This document shows positions 11,487 through 23,721 of a stretch of 64,000 nt of DNA, in pieces (position 1 is the stretch's first letter; the number at the start of each line of letters is the position of its first letter). The position numbers and the translations under genes are program-made. Source of the DNA: Henckelia pumila (taxonomy: Eukaryota > Streptophyta > Magnoliopsida > Lamiales > Gesneriaceae); contig NC_133121.1 in NCBI RefSeq assembly GCF_033568475.1, forward strand, positions 868,001 to 932,000, written 5' to 3'. The notes beneath the pieces were generated by a model. It was not told the origin of the DNA and did not search any database. It saw only the letters and a list, made by a program, of their open reading frames with translations.

Positions 11487-13867
11487 TCACTCCAGCAACA
11501 AAAACTCTTTACAACTCGACTTGTTGTGCCCTGTAGCCTTGCATCTACTGCATTGGAGTTGGCGTCGCCCAACTTGTGAGCCGCCTCTCTTGGTAGTGGG
11601 CCGGCCAGGTGGCCTACGAGTTGGTGGTGGTGTCACAGTTACAGAACCACCATTCTGCCAGGGCCCTTCTGTATTCAAGATCGGGTTTATTGACTCTGAA
11701 TATGTGATTCTGTAGCTGTCCGTTGTGAAGTATCTCGAGCAATAATCATATGGGTCGCGACCAAGGCAAGTAATAACAGCAATCGCATGGCAACAAGGCA
11801 AACCACTAAGTTGCCAAGATTTACAAGTACAATCACAATTATCAACATCAACAGCTTCAACAGTATCTCCACGAACTTCAAATTTGTTGCCAGCCGATAT
11901 CAAAACTTGTAGAGTCCTTGCTTTCAGGCTCTCTTTTTCGAGCTTTTCTTCACTCGATGGAGTCAATCTTGTCAGCCACTCATTAAATTCTGCCTGCCGG
12001 GTAAAAATCAACTCCATAATCTTACTCCGTATTGTGTCAACCATTTGGATAATTGGCAATTCATGCGCATTAGATATCCAGCCGTAAAACGTCTCACCGA
12101 AATTGGATTTCATGTGGTTGTATCTTGCACCTTGGAAGAATGCATTGGCCCAGTAAATAGGTTCACTTTGCATTACCCAATTGTATGCTTCTACTGAAAT
12201 GGTTTTTATGCTTTCTGCATACTGGTGGAAACCTTCGGAGGTAGGGGAACGAGCAGCACCGAATAAATCTTCAATCATAAGTCGCTTCACTTCATGAGAA
12301 AACTGCCCCTTCAAATCTCTTATAAGCTGCTCCGACAGATATTGTAGGCAGAAGCTGTGGTAAAAGTCCTGGTCCTGAAAAGTATCAGCAATTGATTCTC
12401 TCAGACCTTTCTCTCGATCGGCCACAAAAGTTATTCCATGACACGTTCGCAATGCACTTTTCAATTGTCGTAAAAACCAACACCAGTTCTCATCAGATTC
12501 CATGTCCACAATAGCAAAAGCAATAGGGAAAACTCGGTCATCCCCATCGGCAGCTGTCGCCGCCAAGAGTGAGCCTTGGTATTTGGACTTCAAAAATATG
12601 CTGTCAAGGAAAATCAGAGACCGGCATCCTTGCTCGAACCCATGTAGAGAAGCATAAAATGAAATAAAGAGGCGATGAAAGCTTGAGTCTTCTCTAGTGG
12701 AAAATGTAGCTAGACTTCCAGGATTTGTTTCCATTATCTTCTCGCACAGAGCTGGTAACTGACTATATGCCTCTTTATACGAACCCTGAAGCTGTTCTTT
12801 AGCAGTCTCTTTTCCCCTCCATGCCTGGAAGTAGTTGAGCTCGATGCCATATTCCTCTTTGATGTCATTAACAATGTCCTTAGGCTTATAGTTGGGATAA
12901 ATTTTCAGTTTTTCCTTCACGATACCAGCAATCCAACTTCTTGTTGCCTGATATCCAGTTTTAAGCACGGACCCTTCACATGTGTGAGTTGAATTCATCT
13001 TCTTAATGCAAATCAATGGGGTGGTCGTCAACCTTGATGCATGAATTCTCCATGGACATCCCTCTGATTTACATTTCACAGTCACACGATTGCCATCATT
13101 CTTCTTGTACATAAAAGCAAACTGATGGGCAATGGCATATTTACGCAATGCATCTCGAAATTCGTTTACGCCACTGAACCTTTGACCCACACCAGTGATA
13201 TTGTTCATCCATTGCTGTGCAGCTTTAGCATGTTTTTCCGCATATGAATTAACAAAAGAAATTGGCAATGGAATTTCTGAAACAGGCATTTCAGTTGGCA
13301 CTAAATCATGGTCATTATCACCAACCAAATCAAATGTGGCATCAAACAGGAGACTGGGCATATTCATATCATCCACTACATTAGTCATCAATGTCGGAGA
13401 AGCATCTGCATGGACCTCGTTTTCCAAAAAAATTGTTCTACTTGACCTGCCGGATGAAATATTACCACATGTATGCAAAATATACAGCAGTAGTATAAAA
13501 CTAAATAACTAAAAACCTACCTATTGCCTGGCATGCTGGACTCATCAGGGCAAACCGTTTTTTTAGTCACAACAAATATTTCTACGGTATCCAAGTCATT
13601 GTGAAATTTGATCATACGTTTGATGTCTTTATCGTTGGATATGCTTATAAGGGTCTTTCTGTTTCCTGGAATGAAATATTTGATGCACATTGTACCAAGA
13701 TTGCAATTAAACATCTCCGCTACCTCCAGCTTCAAATGTTTAAACTTCATTCTATCATCAATTTCCATTGCATGAGCATCTCCGCCTTTGTACGACAGTA
13801 CACCATCTGCGTCGGATTCAAATTCGCCACCTGACTGACAGATGGCAATGACTTTGTTCACTGACAT
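11487..13867 (-). CDS. MUG: MUSTANG-type domesticated MULE transposase with N-terminal PB1 domain
   Basis: Two coding exons, 13521-13867 and 11487-13446, joined across a 74-bp GT-AG intron that keeps frame (768 residues). The frame is open to 13876 by GTG, but the first ATG is 13867. Residues 1-105 form a PB1 domain (basic cluster MKFKHLKLEV and the acidic SNDKDIKRM loop). A MuDR-type N-terminal domain lies around residues 203-270, a MULE DDE domain around 390-520, a SWIM zinc finger at 653-670 (CDCTCKSW...CCH) and a CCHC knuckle near 748-761. The catalytic-type residues look retained: D397 (FLDSIFLKSKYQG), D459 (ADREKG) and E520 (SPTSEGFH). PB1 plus MULE is the hallmark of the MUSTANG-B clade, host genes with roles in growth and flowering. 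No terminal inverted repeats flank the gene, consistent with domestication. Confidence 0.92.
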
Positions 13868-14640
13868 GCCTCTCACTGTTCAGTATAATCAAGTGAAGGA
13901 AAGGTGTAAAACATATCATAGAGAAGTGTGACAAGGTCATATTCACAGAACCAAAGTAGATTTTAGAGCACCTACAACCTCAAGAGTTAAAAATACATAA
14001 TTCCCATAAAACGAACAACTCTTGCTATATGATATTTCCTCGTCTAGAAACAACAGCATAAATGAACTTGATAGCCCAACATAAGTTTTTTCCTTATCTT
14101 CTAGAGGCACGGTCGCATGGTAGAGGCCCGGGTAGAGAGTCCACCTAGAGGAAATTAGGGATCTAAAATTTATCTCCTAGAGGAGAAAAACCATTGGGTC
14201 CTCGATACCACGAGACAATTGGAAGAGCCAAAAAAAGTTGCATAAAGAAACAATTCAAACATCAATGCACAATTTGTAGCATGATGTAGTTCGACTCTTC
14301 CCGTATACACATCCCCCAAACAAATTACATGACCAGTACAGATAAATTATCTCAGAAAAACATGCAAATACACAATCTTTAAACCACCAGTGACATTTTT
14401 GGATAAACTAGAACCTGAAATCCCAAATTAAAGCAATAGTCATAAAGATGACTGAATCTTTGAAACAAGCAGCGTACCTCTGGCTCGACAGTAGAGCAGC
14501 TTCGCGGGCAACCACCGAAAAAGGGGTCTCAAAACAGGTAGAGAAAATCTCGAAAAGGGGTTTTGAATTTGGGCGTCAAATCTTACGGGGCAGCAAAATA
14601 TGATGGATACAGTTCCAGAGAAGGGGGAAGACAAATGCTT
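13868..14640 (-). other. 5' leader of the MUSTANG gene with 5'UTR intron
   Basis: Upstream of ATG 13867 the minus strand has an acceptor (GAACAG then TGAGAGGC). A strong donor (CCAGAG then GTACGCTG) ends a putative first non-coding exon at 14478. This implies a 5'UTR intron of about 600 bp and a leader exon within roughly 14478-14640. Part of this leader and intron is duplicated at 17453-17927. Confidence 0.6.
14074..14542. repeat. Segmental duplication, copy 1 (MUSTANG 5' region)
   Basis: This stretch, which spans the 5'UTR intron and leader exon, recurs in direct orientation at 17453-17927 with only scattered substitutions and small indels. Shared words include CATAAGTTTTTTCCTTATCT, and both carry the donor context ACGCTGCTTG on the minus strand. 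Confidence 0.85.
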
Positions 14641-15959
14641 TGATGAGATTTATATGGGAATATGCAAAGAATCGTTAAGAAGAAAGAAAAAGGATTTGAA
14701 TGTGAACTTTGTTAATACATATGTTCGTCTGTCCGATGTTGTATGTATTTTTTTATTTTTTTAGAGACTATTGAGATTGTTTTAAAATCAATATAAGAGT
14801 TTAGTTTCAAAAAATAAATAAAATAAAATAATAATAATTATTATTATTAGAGTTTATAAAAATATTTTATAGATATTAGATTATTAATCTAAATAAATAT
14901 TCAGGTAGGATAATTTGCAATGAATTTATTAGAATTATTTATTTTGTAGCCATATATTATAGATATGCATATACGTAGCTCACTTAGGTTAGTTCGGTGA
15001 GATTGAATTATTTTATATTATACGTTTTGATTGGAAATTTATATATTCATGATTTATCTAGTATCAATTAAATTATTAATTATTGATATCAAATCAATTA
15101 AATAATTAATATAAAATTATAATAATCTCTCATCGCTTTTATTTTTATTTATATTTAAAAATCATTAAAAATATAACTTCTCATTTTATGTTAAATTTAA
15201 TCAATCAAACAAAATATATTATTATTTATCAATTACCATTACACATTCAACTCAAATATTTTAATATTCACACAATTTTTATCACATCCAAATCACATCT
15301 AAATAAACAATCCTTTAAACTAATGTTTAAGAAAGCTTTTAGTAAACATTTATCATCTTTTTTTTTAATAAAAATTTGAAATTTTTTGAAATTTTGGCTG
15401 AGAAATACTTTTAAAAACTTTCAAAAACACTACCTAACTTATATAAACTTGAATGGATCGAACTGCTCACGAAATACTATGCTCAAGTATCCTCCATCAC
15501 AAGTCACAACCTTCTTTTGGACTTTCTATTTCAAGTTAAAGAATTGATTTTATGATTTTTTTTTTAAAAAAAAAATAATTCAATCTTAATCACGGACTTT
15601 TGAGGGAACTTCTTTTTTTAAAAAAAAAAAATTTACCATTGTCTCACTTTGAAAATTCAATACACAATATTTTTCCTCTTGTTTGACAAAAGAAATCATA
15701 TAATATATGTATATATATATATATATTATAATATCACACTAACAACAAATACAATGGAAAATAACGGATTATAACATGTTTAAGAAAAGATTGATGAAGA
15801 ATTAACGATAGCAAAAATGAGAAAACTCGCAGCAAATACTTAAGCGAATTAAGAGTTCAGCAAACTCACTAACATCACAAGACAACAGTGTTGGTGAATT
15901 TTAGAATTATAATAAGTATCTGAACCAGAATCATTATCTCACTGAACGATCGTTAAGGA
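14641..15959. other. Intergenic, AT-rich, nothing recognised
   Basis: Long A/T homopolymers near 15560-15580 and 15614-15630 and a TA repeat near 15711-15726. No conserved reading frame. Confidence 0.4.
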
Positions 15960-16015
15960 AGAATCGCGATCTACAACCCACCTCCAGATTAACCTCATTT
16001 TTGGAAGGGCAAGAA

Positions 16016-17010
16016 TCACTTTTTCCAATCATAAGCCGCTATATTCTGTGGTTCGCATTCAGGACTAAATAGTCGAACCAGTAAAGCTGTAGTTGTGCTC
16101 ATGGAGACAGCCCCACAAGCAGCCCATCTGAGGCTTCGAGGAACTGTGATTCTAGGACCTGAGTACGTGTCAAAAACAGATGTATCCATTTTAACTCGAG
16201 GCGCATAAAACACGAAAGAAATTTCGTTTAAATGATACAAATTTTCACGTGTAAAACAACACATGGGTTTTAGCCAAATGGGCAAATAAACAATATTTGA
16301 ATGTCCAATCTCAAAGCATTAAACTCATAGGAATGTGGTTTGGAAAGTTCAATTCGCTCAGACGTGTATGCACAAGACTGATTCACCAACTTGGCAACTT
16401 ACTCTTTACATAATATCTTTTCACATATAAATTATAAACTATCCATTTCCATTTTTCAAACCCAAAACTTTAACTAGTGTCTGGACCATAATTGTTACAA
16501 GAAACTTCTACTGCATTAAGTACTCTTATTCATTTCTGAATTGCCTGACAAAAAAGTTAATAACATTGGTCTTAATCCATGTCCAGGCCTTACTCTGACT
16601 AGCTCTCCAGGAAGTCAAATACAGTCGTGCAAGATATCATATGAGATACTAATATCCGGTTCTTCCAAATCTGTCCCGGCTTTTAATATTGTCAAAATAG
16701 CACGAATACTAAATGGATGAAACCAATCTAGATCAAGACAATAGAACTGGCACAAAACTTTCCCTAAGTTGATCACTAAGTTCAAGAAACAAACATGTAC
16801 TTGAAGATCACATCAAAAAGAATAAACATCAGGGACAAAAGGAATTGCAACAGGAAACATACCATAATGCAAGCGACATAGAACCCAAAAGCCTAAACCT
16901 CCTCCAACAGTAAATATTCCAGCAGTTTGTCTCATCAATCGACTACATGGTTTTGAATCTGACCTCATCAAGTCGCCATCAGAGAATCCAAGCATACGCC
17001 TTAACGCCAT
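16016..17010 (-). CDS. Small membrane protein resembling cytochrome c oxidase assembly factor COX20
   Basis: Two coding exons, 16863-17010 and 16016-16158, with GT-AG ends and phase match give 96 residues. The frame is open upstream to 17028 by TTG, but ATG 17010 (MALRRMLGFSDGD) is the likely start. The protein has the pattern LGFxD...PCxR followed by a glycine-rich hydrophobic helix (TAGIFTVGGGLGFWVL) and a second one (RWAACGAVSMSTTTALLV). Order and spacing recall COX20/FAM36A, an inner mitochondrial membrane chaperone for COX2; this is a resemblance by eye only. It could instead be an unrelated small two-helix mitochondrial protein. A degraded copy of exon 1 and its flanks lies at 31829-32890. 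Confidence 0.65.
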
Positions 17011-17452
17011 CGGCAACTCGCCTTTCAAAAACTTCCCTTACGATTTCGGAAAACTAAACCTGACAAAGCTGCATTTTTCAAATCGTTTCCAGGATAATAG
17101 CAAACGACGATTTTATCCAATCCATTCAATTAACTGAAAAAGAAACATTATATATTCCAAATATCATCACGACAATTATTCCCAAAGAACTTGTTACTCA
17201 TTTTCACCATGCATAGGGGATCATGCAATAGAAACATATCACCATCCAAACAATGAATTAGCAGTAAAAAGCTGAGCTAAACAACAAAGTTGTGCAACAT
17301 TACAACAGTTACAGGGCCTTAGCAAAACTCTTATTTAATGAACTAGAAACTAGGGGTCGGATTAACTGCAAATAAGAAAAGGGGGAACCCAACAACAGAT
17401 TCAGCGAGACATTCTGTCAAACATTTCGTGAGCAGTCTACCCGATGCCAAGT

Positions 17453-17927
17453 TCAGCTCTAACATAAGTTTTTTCCTTATCTTCTAAAGGCACAGTCGCA
17501 TGGTAGAGGCACGGGTAGAGAGTCCACCTAGAGGAATTTAGGGATCTAAAATTTATCTCCTAGAGGAGAAAAACCACTGGGTCCTCGATACCACGAGACA
17601 ATTGGAAGAGCCAAAAAAAGTTGCATAAAGAACAATTCAAACATCAATGCACAGTTTGTAGCATGATGTAGTCCGACTCTTCCCGTATACACATCCCCCC
17701 AAACAAATTACATGACCAGTACAGATAAATTATCTCAGAAAAAACATGCAAAGACACAATCTTTAAATCACCAGTGACATTTTTGGATAAACTAGAACCT
17801 GAAATCCCAAATTAAAGCAATAGTCATAAAGAAGACTGAATCTTTGAAACAAGCAGCGTACCTCTGGCTCGACAGTAGAGCAGCTTCGCGGGCAACCACC
17901 GAAAAAGGGGTCTCGAAAACAGGCCGA
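17453..17927. repeat. Segmental duplication, copy 2 (truncated MUSTANG leader)
   Basis: Direct copy of 14074-14542 placed just upstream of the COX20-like gene. Homology stops abruptly near 17927, a few bases before the inverted repeat at 17935. It carries no coding sequence. The leader-exon donor site is kept. Confidence 0.85.
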
Positions 17928-17934
17928 GACTAAT

Positions 17935-18175
17935 ATTTCATATAAAATTTCTAATAATATAATATAAAAATATCTTGATATTATGATCATTTGTAATATG
18001 AATTTGGTAACATGCCACAATATCTAGTAAATAACCTCCCAATTAGTTAGCATGTGTACAAATTACATTGGGAGGTTATTTACTAGATATTGTGGCATGT
18101 TACCAAATTCATATTACAAATGATCATAATATCAAGATATTTTTATATTATGTTATTAGAAATTTTATATGAAAT
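17935..18175. repeat. 109-bp near-perfect inverted repeat (long hairpin)
   Basis: Left arm 17935-18043 and right arm 18067-18175 are reverse complements with one mismatch seen, separated by a 23-bp loop. No obvious terminal target duplication flanks the structure and there is no coding content. It could be a young foldback MITE or a locus able to give long hairpin RNA. It abuts the broken end of the duplicated MUSTANG leader. Confidence 0.88.
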
Positions 18176-18794
18176 GCACGTGGAAACAAAAATCCTGGGT
18201 TTGTGCATGAGAAGATGCCACAAAAAAACAAGGCTCTGCTTAGTTATCATAATGTAAGAAGCTGCCTTGTAATTCAAACATGTCACTATCATCCATTCAA
18301 ATCACGCAAAATATATTGGTTAACAAATCATTTAGTAGGTTTAAATTATACTATATGTTTTCTTTTTCAATAAATTTTTTTATTGAACTCATTTTATTAA
18401 ATTAAATGATCCAGATTCATTACTTTAAGAGGTTAATCCATCATTATATAGTATTAATTTAACGTGATTTTAATGGTAATTATGTAATCATAAACACAAG
18501 AATGACCAGTAATTTTTATAATATTTTCTGAAACGCATATATTATGAACTTTCACAATGTAATTTGAGATGTTTAAGCTGAAACGCGTTTCATAAAAACT
18601 CTTCCATTTACTATAGTAAAGTCGACACTAAGTGGTCAAAAAGGGTAGGAAGCTATTAATTGCAGAGTTTTTAAAGTAACATATATTAAATATTAATCGG
18701 ACAACGACAAGTTATGGGTCATTTGGACTCCTTTTTTATAAATAGAAATGCCCCTTTTCTTTTGAGTATAGGTTTATTTTTATTTTTTATTTTT

Positions 18795-20195
18795 TTATAA
18801 AAAGTGTTTATAACACTCCACATTACCTATTTAATTATATATTAGACAATAATGCCCTTTTTAATTGTTTTCCTTATATAATATAACATTTTTATTTATC
18901 TTAAATAACTTCAAATTATATTTTGTATGCCAATAACCAATTCTATTTTAAAATTTTATCTTAATTTTTTAAGATATATAAAAATTTAAAATAACAAAAA
19001 ATAGCTTAGTTTAATCTTGAATATTATAACTCAAGATTTTCAAAAAAAAAAAGAATACTATAAGTTATAACTAAATTTTTAGTAGGAACATAAAAATTTA
19101 TTAGTCAATTTTATCACAAAATATGTAGAATATTTAGGTGTAAAATTTTTTGATTGTCACAATCTTATATAAGAAATATAACTATTATTCAAATTCTTAA
19201 TTTTAAGATTATTATTATTTATCAAATATATTGATTAATATATATTTATTTTAAAATTTCTCAAAATGAGTAATAAAATATATGGATTAATTTTAATAGA
19301 TTATTTGTGTCAACATAAAATGAATGAAGTTCAAATAATATTTTATTTTATAAAAATTATATTATCGTTGGTGGAATTTTTTACCATGTACCTTCCGTTC
19401 GAAAAATTAGGATAATTTGTCGTGTTCGAGTAGATACCGAACTCCATACAAATATTTCAAGTCAGGTAGTAAATTTTCTCATCGGGCCATTTGAGTACCC
19501 ATTCTTTAATTTTTAAAAGTTTTTATTAGAATAATAAATAATATTATAAATTTAATTAAAATAAATTGTCGTTACTTTAGTCATATATTTTAGTCAAGGA
19601 TGCTAATATATTAATGTTTTTGTATTTTTTTTGTTTAAGTATATTTTTAATTAACATAAAATTATAAATACAATTTAATAATTTTTTAAAAAAACCGAGT
19701 GTTACCAATACCAGAATAATTTCTTCACCCAACCATGTCAATCTCAACATGTGTAATTTAGAAAAATAATAAAAACATAAAAAAGAATCAAATATTTAAT
19801 TTTATTATTTAGTCTATTTTATAACTTATCATAATATTTAATCAGAATTTGATAATTAGGTTTTAAAAATAAATAAGAAGTTGATAATTCAAAATTTGCT
19901 TATATCTTAATTATTTTATGTATTTTGTCTAAAACCAGGATAAAATATTTAATATTAACGTTATATTTTATTTTCTTTCGATATATGACAAAAATTTATA
20001 AATCAATTTAAAAAATATTATAGTTTTAATTTAGTTATTGGCATACAAAAGAATTGGAATTTAATTTTTTAAGGTAAATCCAAATATTATAATATAAGGA
20101 AAGTAAAGATAAGGGTAATATTGCCTAATAATTAATTAAATTAATAAGGTGAAGTGTTATTAATAATTTTTGAAGTTTTTTTTAAATAGCACTCA
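18795..20195. mobile_element. Probable non-autonomous DNA element with about 140-bp diverged terminal inverted repeats
   Basis: About 18800-18945 and the reverse complement of about 20028-20190 align over their length, sharing words such as GTATGCCAATAAC, TTTCCTTATAT and the region around ATAACACT. The interior (about 1.1 kb) is AT-rich and has no reading frame of note. Exact ends and target duplication were not resolved. Confidence 0.5.
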
Positions 20196-20339
20196 CCATA
20201 CATAATACCTAAGCTGATAACCACAATACCTGATAAACTGGAAATCACTAGAATTAACCACAAATACCTACGACTACTTAAGCTGATAACCACAATACCT
20301 AATAAACGCTAAACAAAGCTACTTAACTAATAAACGCTA

Positions 20340-21966
20340 AACATAGTGGGAACATTACTCCCAAACATTTGTGGGTCCATCTGTCCACGTCATCTTTTAA
20401 ATATTCTACATCTAAAATATCTCACTTCTCACAATCAAATATCCTACAAACCAAACATTTGTGAATCCCACTAATATTTTATTACTCTTAATTTATTTTT
20501 CATTCAAAAAATAACTACCAACATTATTTTATAACGACTATATGACAATTACAATTAATTTAAAAACCTAAATTTATTATAATTAAATATTTTTAAATTT
20601 AAAAATAAATTATACAATTGTCATTTTATCATTTATTTATTTATTTTAATTAATTTCATTTTTAACTTTTCTTATAAATTTAAAATATTTATTATTTCAT
20701 TTATTTATTTTAATAAAATATTTATTATTTAATAAATTATTACTTTAAAAAAAAAATTCAACTGTCCACCCGTTGAATCAATAAAAAAAAAGTAAGTGGA
20801 AATGTCCGAACACTGGGCATATACAGTGGAGGACATTTGGAGAAGACATTTCCCCAAATGCAAAGTTCTAAAAAGCGTGAAGCGCGTCGAAGCGTGGAGG
20901 TCAAGCTTCAAGCTTTTCAATCTTAAGCGAGCTTAGAACAAACTTAAGCGTGAAAACGTGTTTTCAAATTTTAATATAATTTTAATTATTTTAAGACAAA
21001 CATTAAATAAAATGTTAGATTAACCATAAATATATGATTTAATAGATAATTTAAGTTCTAAACTATAAATATGCATATTTATAAAAATGTTTTCATTTTA
21101 AAAAATAAATGAAATCTTCCGTTCTAAAAAGCGGTCGCTTAATCGAGCTTAAGCATGTTAAAGCTTAAGCGAAATTAAGTATCGCTTAAGCGAGCTTTTT
21201 AGAACATTGCCCAAATGTCCTACAAACACAAATGTCATCCCTTGTAGGGAGGACATTTGTGTTGACTAGGAAATGTCCGGACACAGATTAGTGTTCGTAG
21301 GACATTTGGGGAAATGTCTTCTCCAAATGTCCTCCACTGTGTATGCCCAGTGTTCGGACATTTTCATTTATTTTTTTTTATTGATTCAACGAGTGGACAA
21401 CTTTCCACCCGTTGAATTTTTTTTTTTAAAGTAAAAATTTATTAAATAATAAATATTTTATTAAAATAAATAAATTAAATAATAAATATTTTAAATTTAT
21501 AAGAAAATTTAAAAATGAAATTAATTAAAATAAATAAATAAATGATAAAATGATAATTGTATAATTTATTTTCAAATTTAAAAATATTTAATTAAATAAA
21601 TTTAGGCTTTTAAATTAATTATAATTGTCATATAGTCGTTATAAAATAATGTTGGTAATTATTTTTTGAATAAAGAACAAATTAAAAGTAATAAAATATT
21701 AGTGGAGTACACAAATGTTTGATTTGTAGGATATTTTATTGTGAAGTGAGATATTTGAGATGTGGGATATTTGAAAGATGACGTAGACAGATGGACCCAC
21801 AAATGTTTGGGAGTAATATTCCCACTATTTTGGGTGCCCTAATCTGTGTCCGGACATTTCCTAGTCAGCACAAATGTCCTCCCTACAAGGAAGGAAATTT
21901 GTGTTTGGAGGACATTTGGAGAAATATCTTCTCCAAATGTCCTCCACTGTGTATGCCCTAAACAAA
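20340..21966. mobile_element. Composite foldback of AGGACATTTG-type MITE copies
   Basis: Arms 20344-20830 and 21345-21830 are inverted copies of the AT-rich body of the MITE. The centre holds the repeated AGGACATTTG module and a nested insertion at 20865-21205. The right end reads CACTGTGTATGCCC followed by TAA, as in the other copies. The arrangement suggests head-to-head insertions of the same MITE or a rearranged pair. Confidence 0.7.
20865..21205. mobile_element. Nested 341-bp MITE with GTTCTAAAAAGC terminal inverted repeats
   Basis: Begins GTTCTAAAAAGC and ends GCTTTTTAGAAC, an exact 12-bp terminal inverted repeat. It interrupts the AAATGTCC module of the surrounding MITE. Internal CTTAAGCGAGCTT words are repeated. 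A clean target duplication was not seen. A relic of the family lies at 9330-9475. Confidence 0.75.
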
Positions 21967-21999
21967 GTTAGTTAATATTTTTTTTAAAATATATTGAAG

Positions 22000-22627
22000 T
22001 AAACCATTCGCCAGCCTGTAAATGAAGGACTCGGCCTCAGGCTATGCCTGTGCCGGAGATGGAGACGGCCGATACCTCCGGCGGATGAATCTAACTGCGG
22101 CTATGACAAAGCATAAGAATACCGCGATAGTCAGACAAATTCCCCACACGACGAAGCCTTTTAGTGCTACTGATATTTTTCGAGGAGGAGAAGGAGGAGG
22201 AGGATCTAGGGGCGACATTTGAAATGTGTTCGCAAAAACACAGTTTTGGTTACCTGCAGTTATAATTTTGAATCACTTGCCGAAGACGGTATGTATTAAA
22301 AAATAAAAGTAATTACTTGGATCAGAGTCAACCAGGCGTCCAAGGTTATAAACCTATTCGCACTTTTTCTCCATGTTTGTAGTAGTAAGTGGCATCTATC
22401 AAATATGACGCTGATAAGCACCAGTTATTAGGAAAGTAGCATTTGCGTCCCGGTGACACGTCCACGCATTCGAGAATCACGTCGTACTGATTCTCGCAAA
22501 TGCGGTGGACCAAAGCTTCAGCATCTTCATTTGAAACATCCGCCCGTAGGACGCACCAGGACCCTTGTGCAATTGAGATTGAGAAAGAGAAGAATAAGAA
22601 TAAAGCGATAAAATTTTGAGTTTCCAT
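22000..22627 (-). pseudogene. X8-domain single-pass membrane protein, array copy A (broken)
   Basis: Exon 1 22317-22627 and exon 2 up to 22253 are joined by an intron with donor GTAATT and acceptor CTGCAG. Exon 1 encodes a signal peptide (FIALFLFFSFSISIAQG) and an X8 (CBM43-like) domain with WCV at its start and conserved Cys. Exon 2 completes the domain (NCVF) and adds a membrane helix and a basic tail. X8 proteins of plants bind callose at plasmodesmata or on the cell surface. Near 22366 the frame is broken at a five-A run, so the part ending in DPS is out of frame with the rest. In addition a TAG lies just after the run in the downstream frame, and another TAG in the exon 2 tail follows PAQA. 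Hence pseudogene. Confidence 0.8.
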
Positions 22628-22967
22628 TGACGTAAAAAAAATGTCACAAGTGCCTGTATTTAAGACAGAGTTATGAATTCTAAATATGTATAGACGTGTT
22701 ACTTTAGCATATTATCTAATTTTGGCAATTGTATTTACCTTCACTGAAATAATTTGTATTTTATGATAGATAAAGAGTCATGGATTATTTTTTCTATGAA
22801 TTCTTTTTCAATTTTACACAATGTATTGAAACAAAACAGTAAGATGCTGAAAGTTTGGTTTTATGTCTTTGTGATTCCAATTCACATTCTCATTGCAATA
22901 CAATGTTTGGAGGACATTTCTAAAATTAACGTCATATTTAATTTTAGAGTTTAAGTCCGAACACTAA

Positions 22968-23699
22968 GGGCATACACAGTGGAGGACATTTGGAGAAGAC
23001 ATTTCCCCAAATGTCCTCCAAACACAAATGTCCTCCCTTGTAGGGAGGACATTTGTGCTGACTAGGAAATGTCCGGACACAGATTAGTGTTCGAACATTT
23101 TCACTTACTTTTTTTTTATTGATTCAACGAGTGAAAAGTTGTCCACCCGTTGAATTTACTTTTTTTTAAAGTAATAATTTATTAAATAATAAATATTTTA
23201 TTAAAAGAAATAAATGAAATAATAAATATTTTAAATATATAAGAAAAGTTAAAAATGAAATTAATTAAAATAAATAAATAAATGATAAAATGACAATTGT
23301 ATAATTTATTTTCAAATTTAAAAATATTTAATTAAATAAATTTAGGCTTTTAAATTAATTGTAATTGCCATATAGTTGTTATAAAATAATGTTGGTAATT
23401 ATTTTTTGAATGAAAAATAAATTAAGAGTAATAAAATATTAGTGGGGTCCACAAATATTTGATTTGTAGGATATTTGATTGTGAGAAGTGAGATATTTGA
23501 GATGTGAGATATTTGAAAGATGACGTGGACAGATGGACCCACAAATGTTTGAGAGTAATATTCCCACTATTGTGGGTGTCCTAACCTATGTCCGGACATT
23601 TCCTAGTCAGCACAAATGTCCTCCCTACAAGGGAGGAAATTTGTGTTTGGAGGACATTTCGAGAAATGTCTTCTCCAAATGTTCTCCACTATGTATGCC
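22968..23699. mobile_element. AGGACATTTG MITE, copy in array unit 1
   Basis: Runs from GGGCATACACAGTGGAGGAC to a matching inverted end (CACTATGTATGCC), about 730 bp. The flanking TAA on the left and GGGC termini suggest a Tourist/Harbinger-like MITE. The interior has a palindromic GC-balanced end module and a long AT-rich body. Confidence 0.75.
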
Positions 23700-23721
23700 A
23701 AAACAAAGCTAGTTAATATTT

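Noticed and set aside
17763-18020. 85-codon minus-strand frame into the hairpin
   Set aside because: Runs across the duplicated MUSTANG leader and the inverted repeat; no domain and no match to the parent copy's translation.
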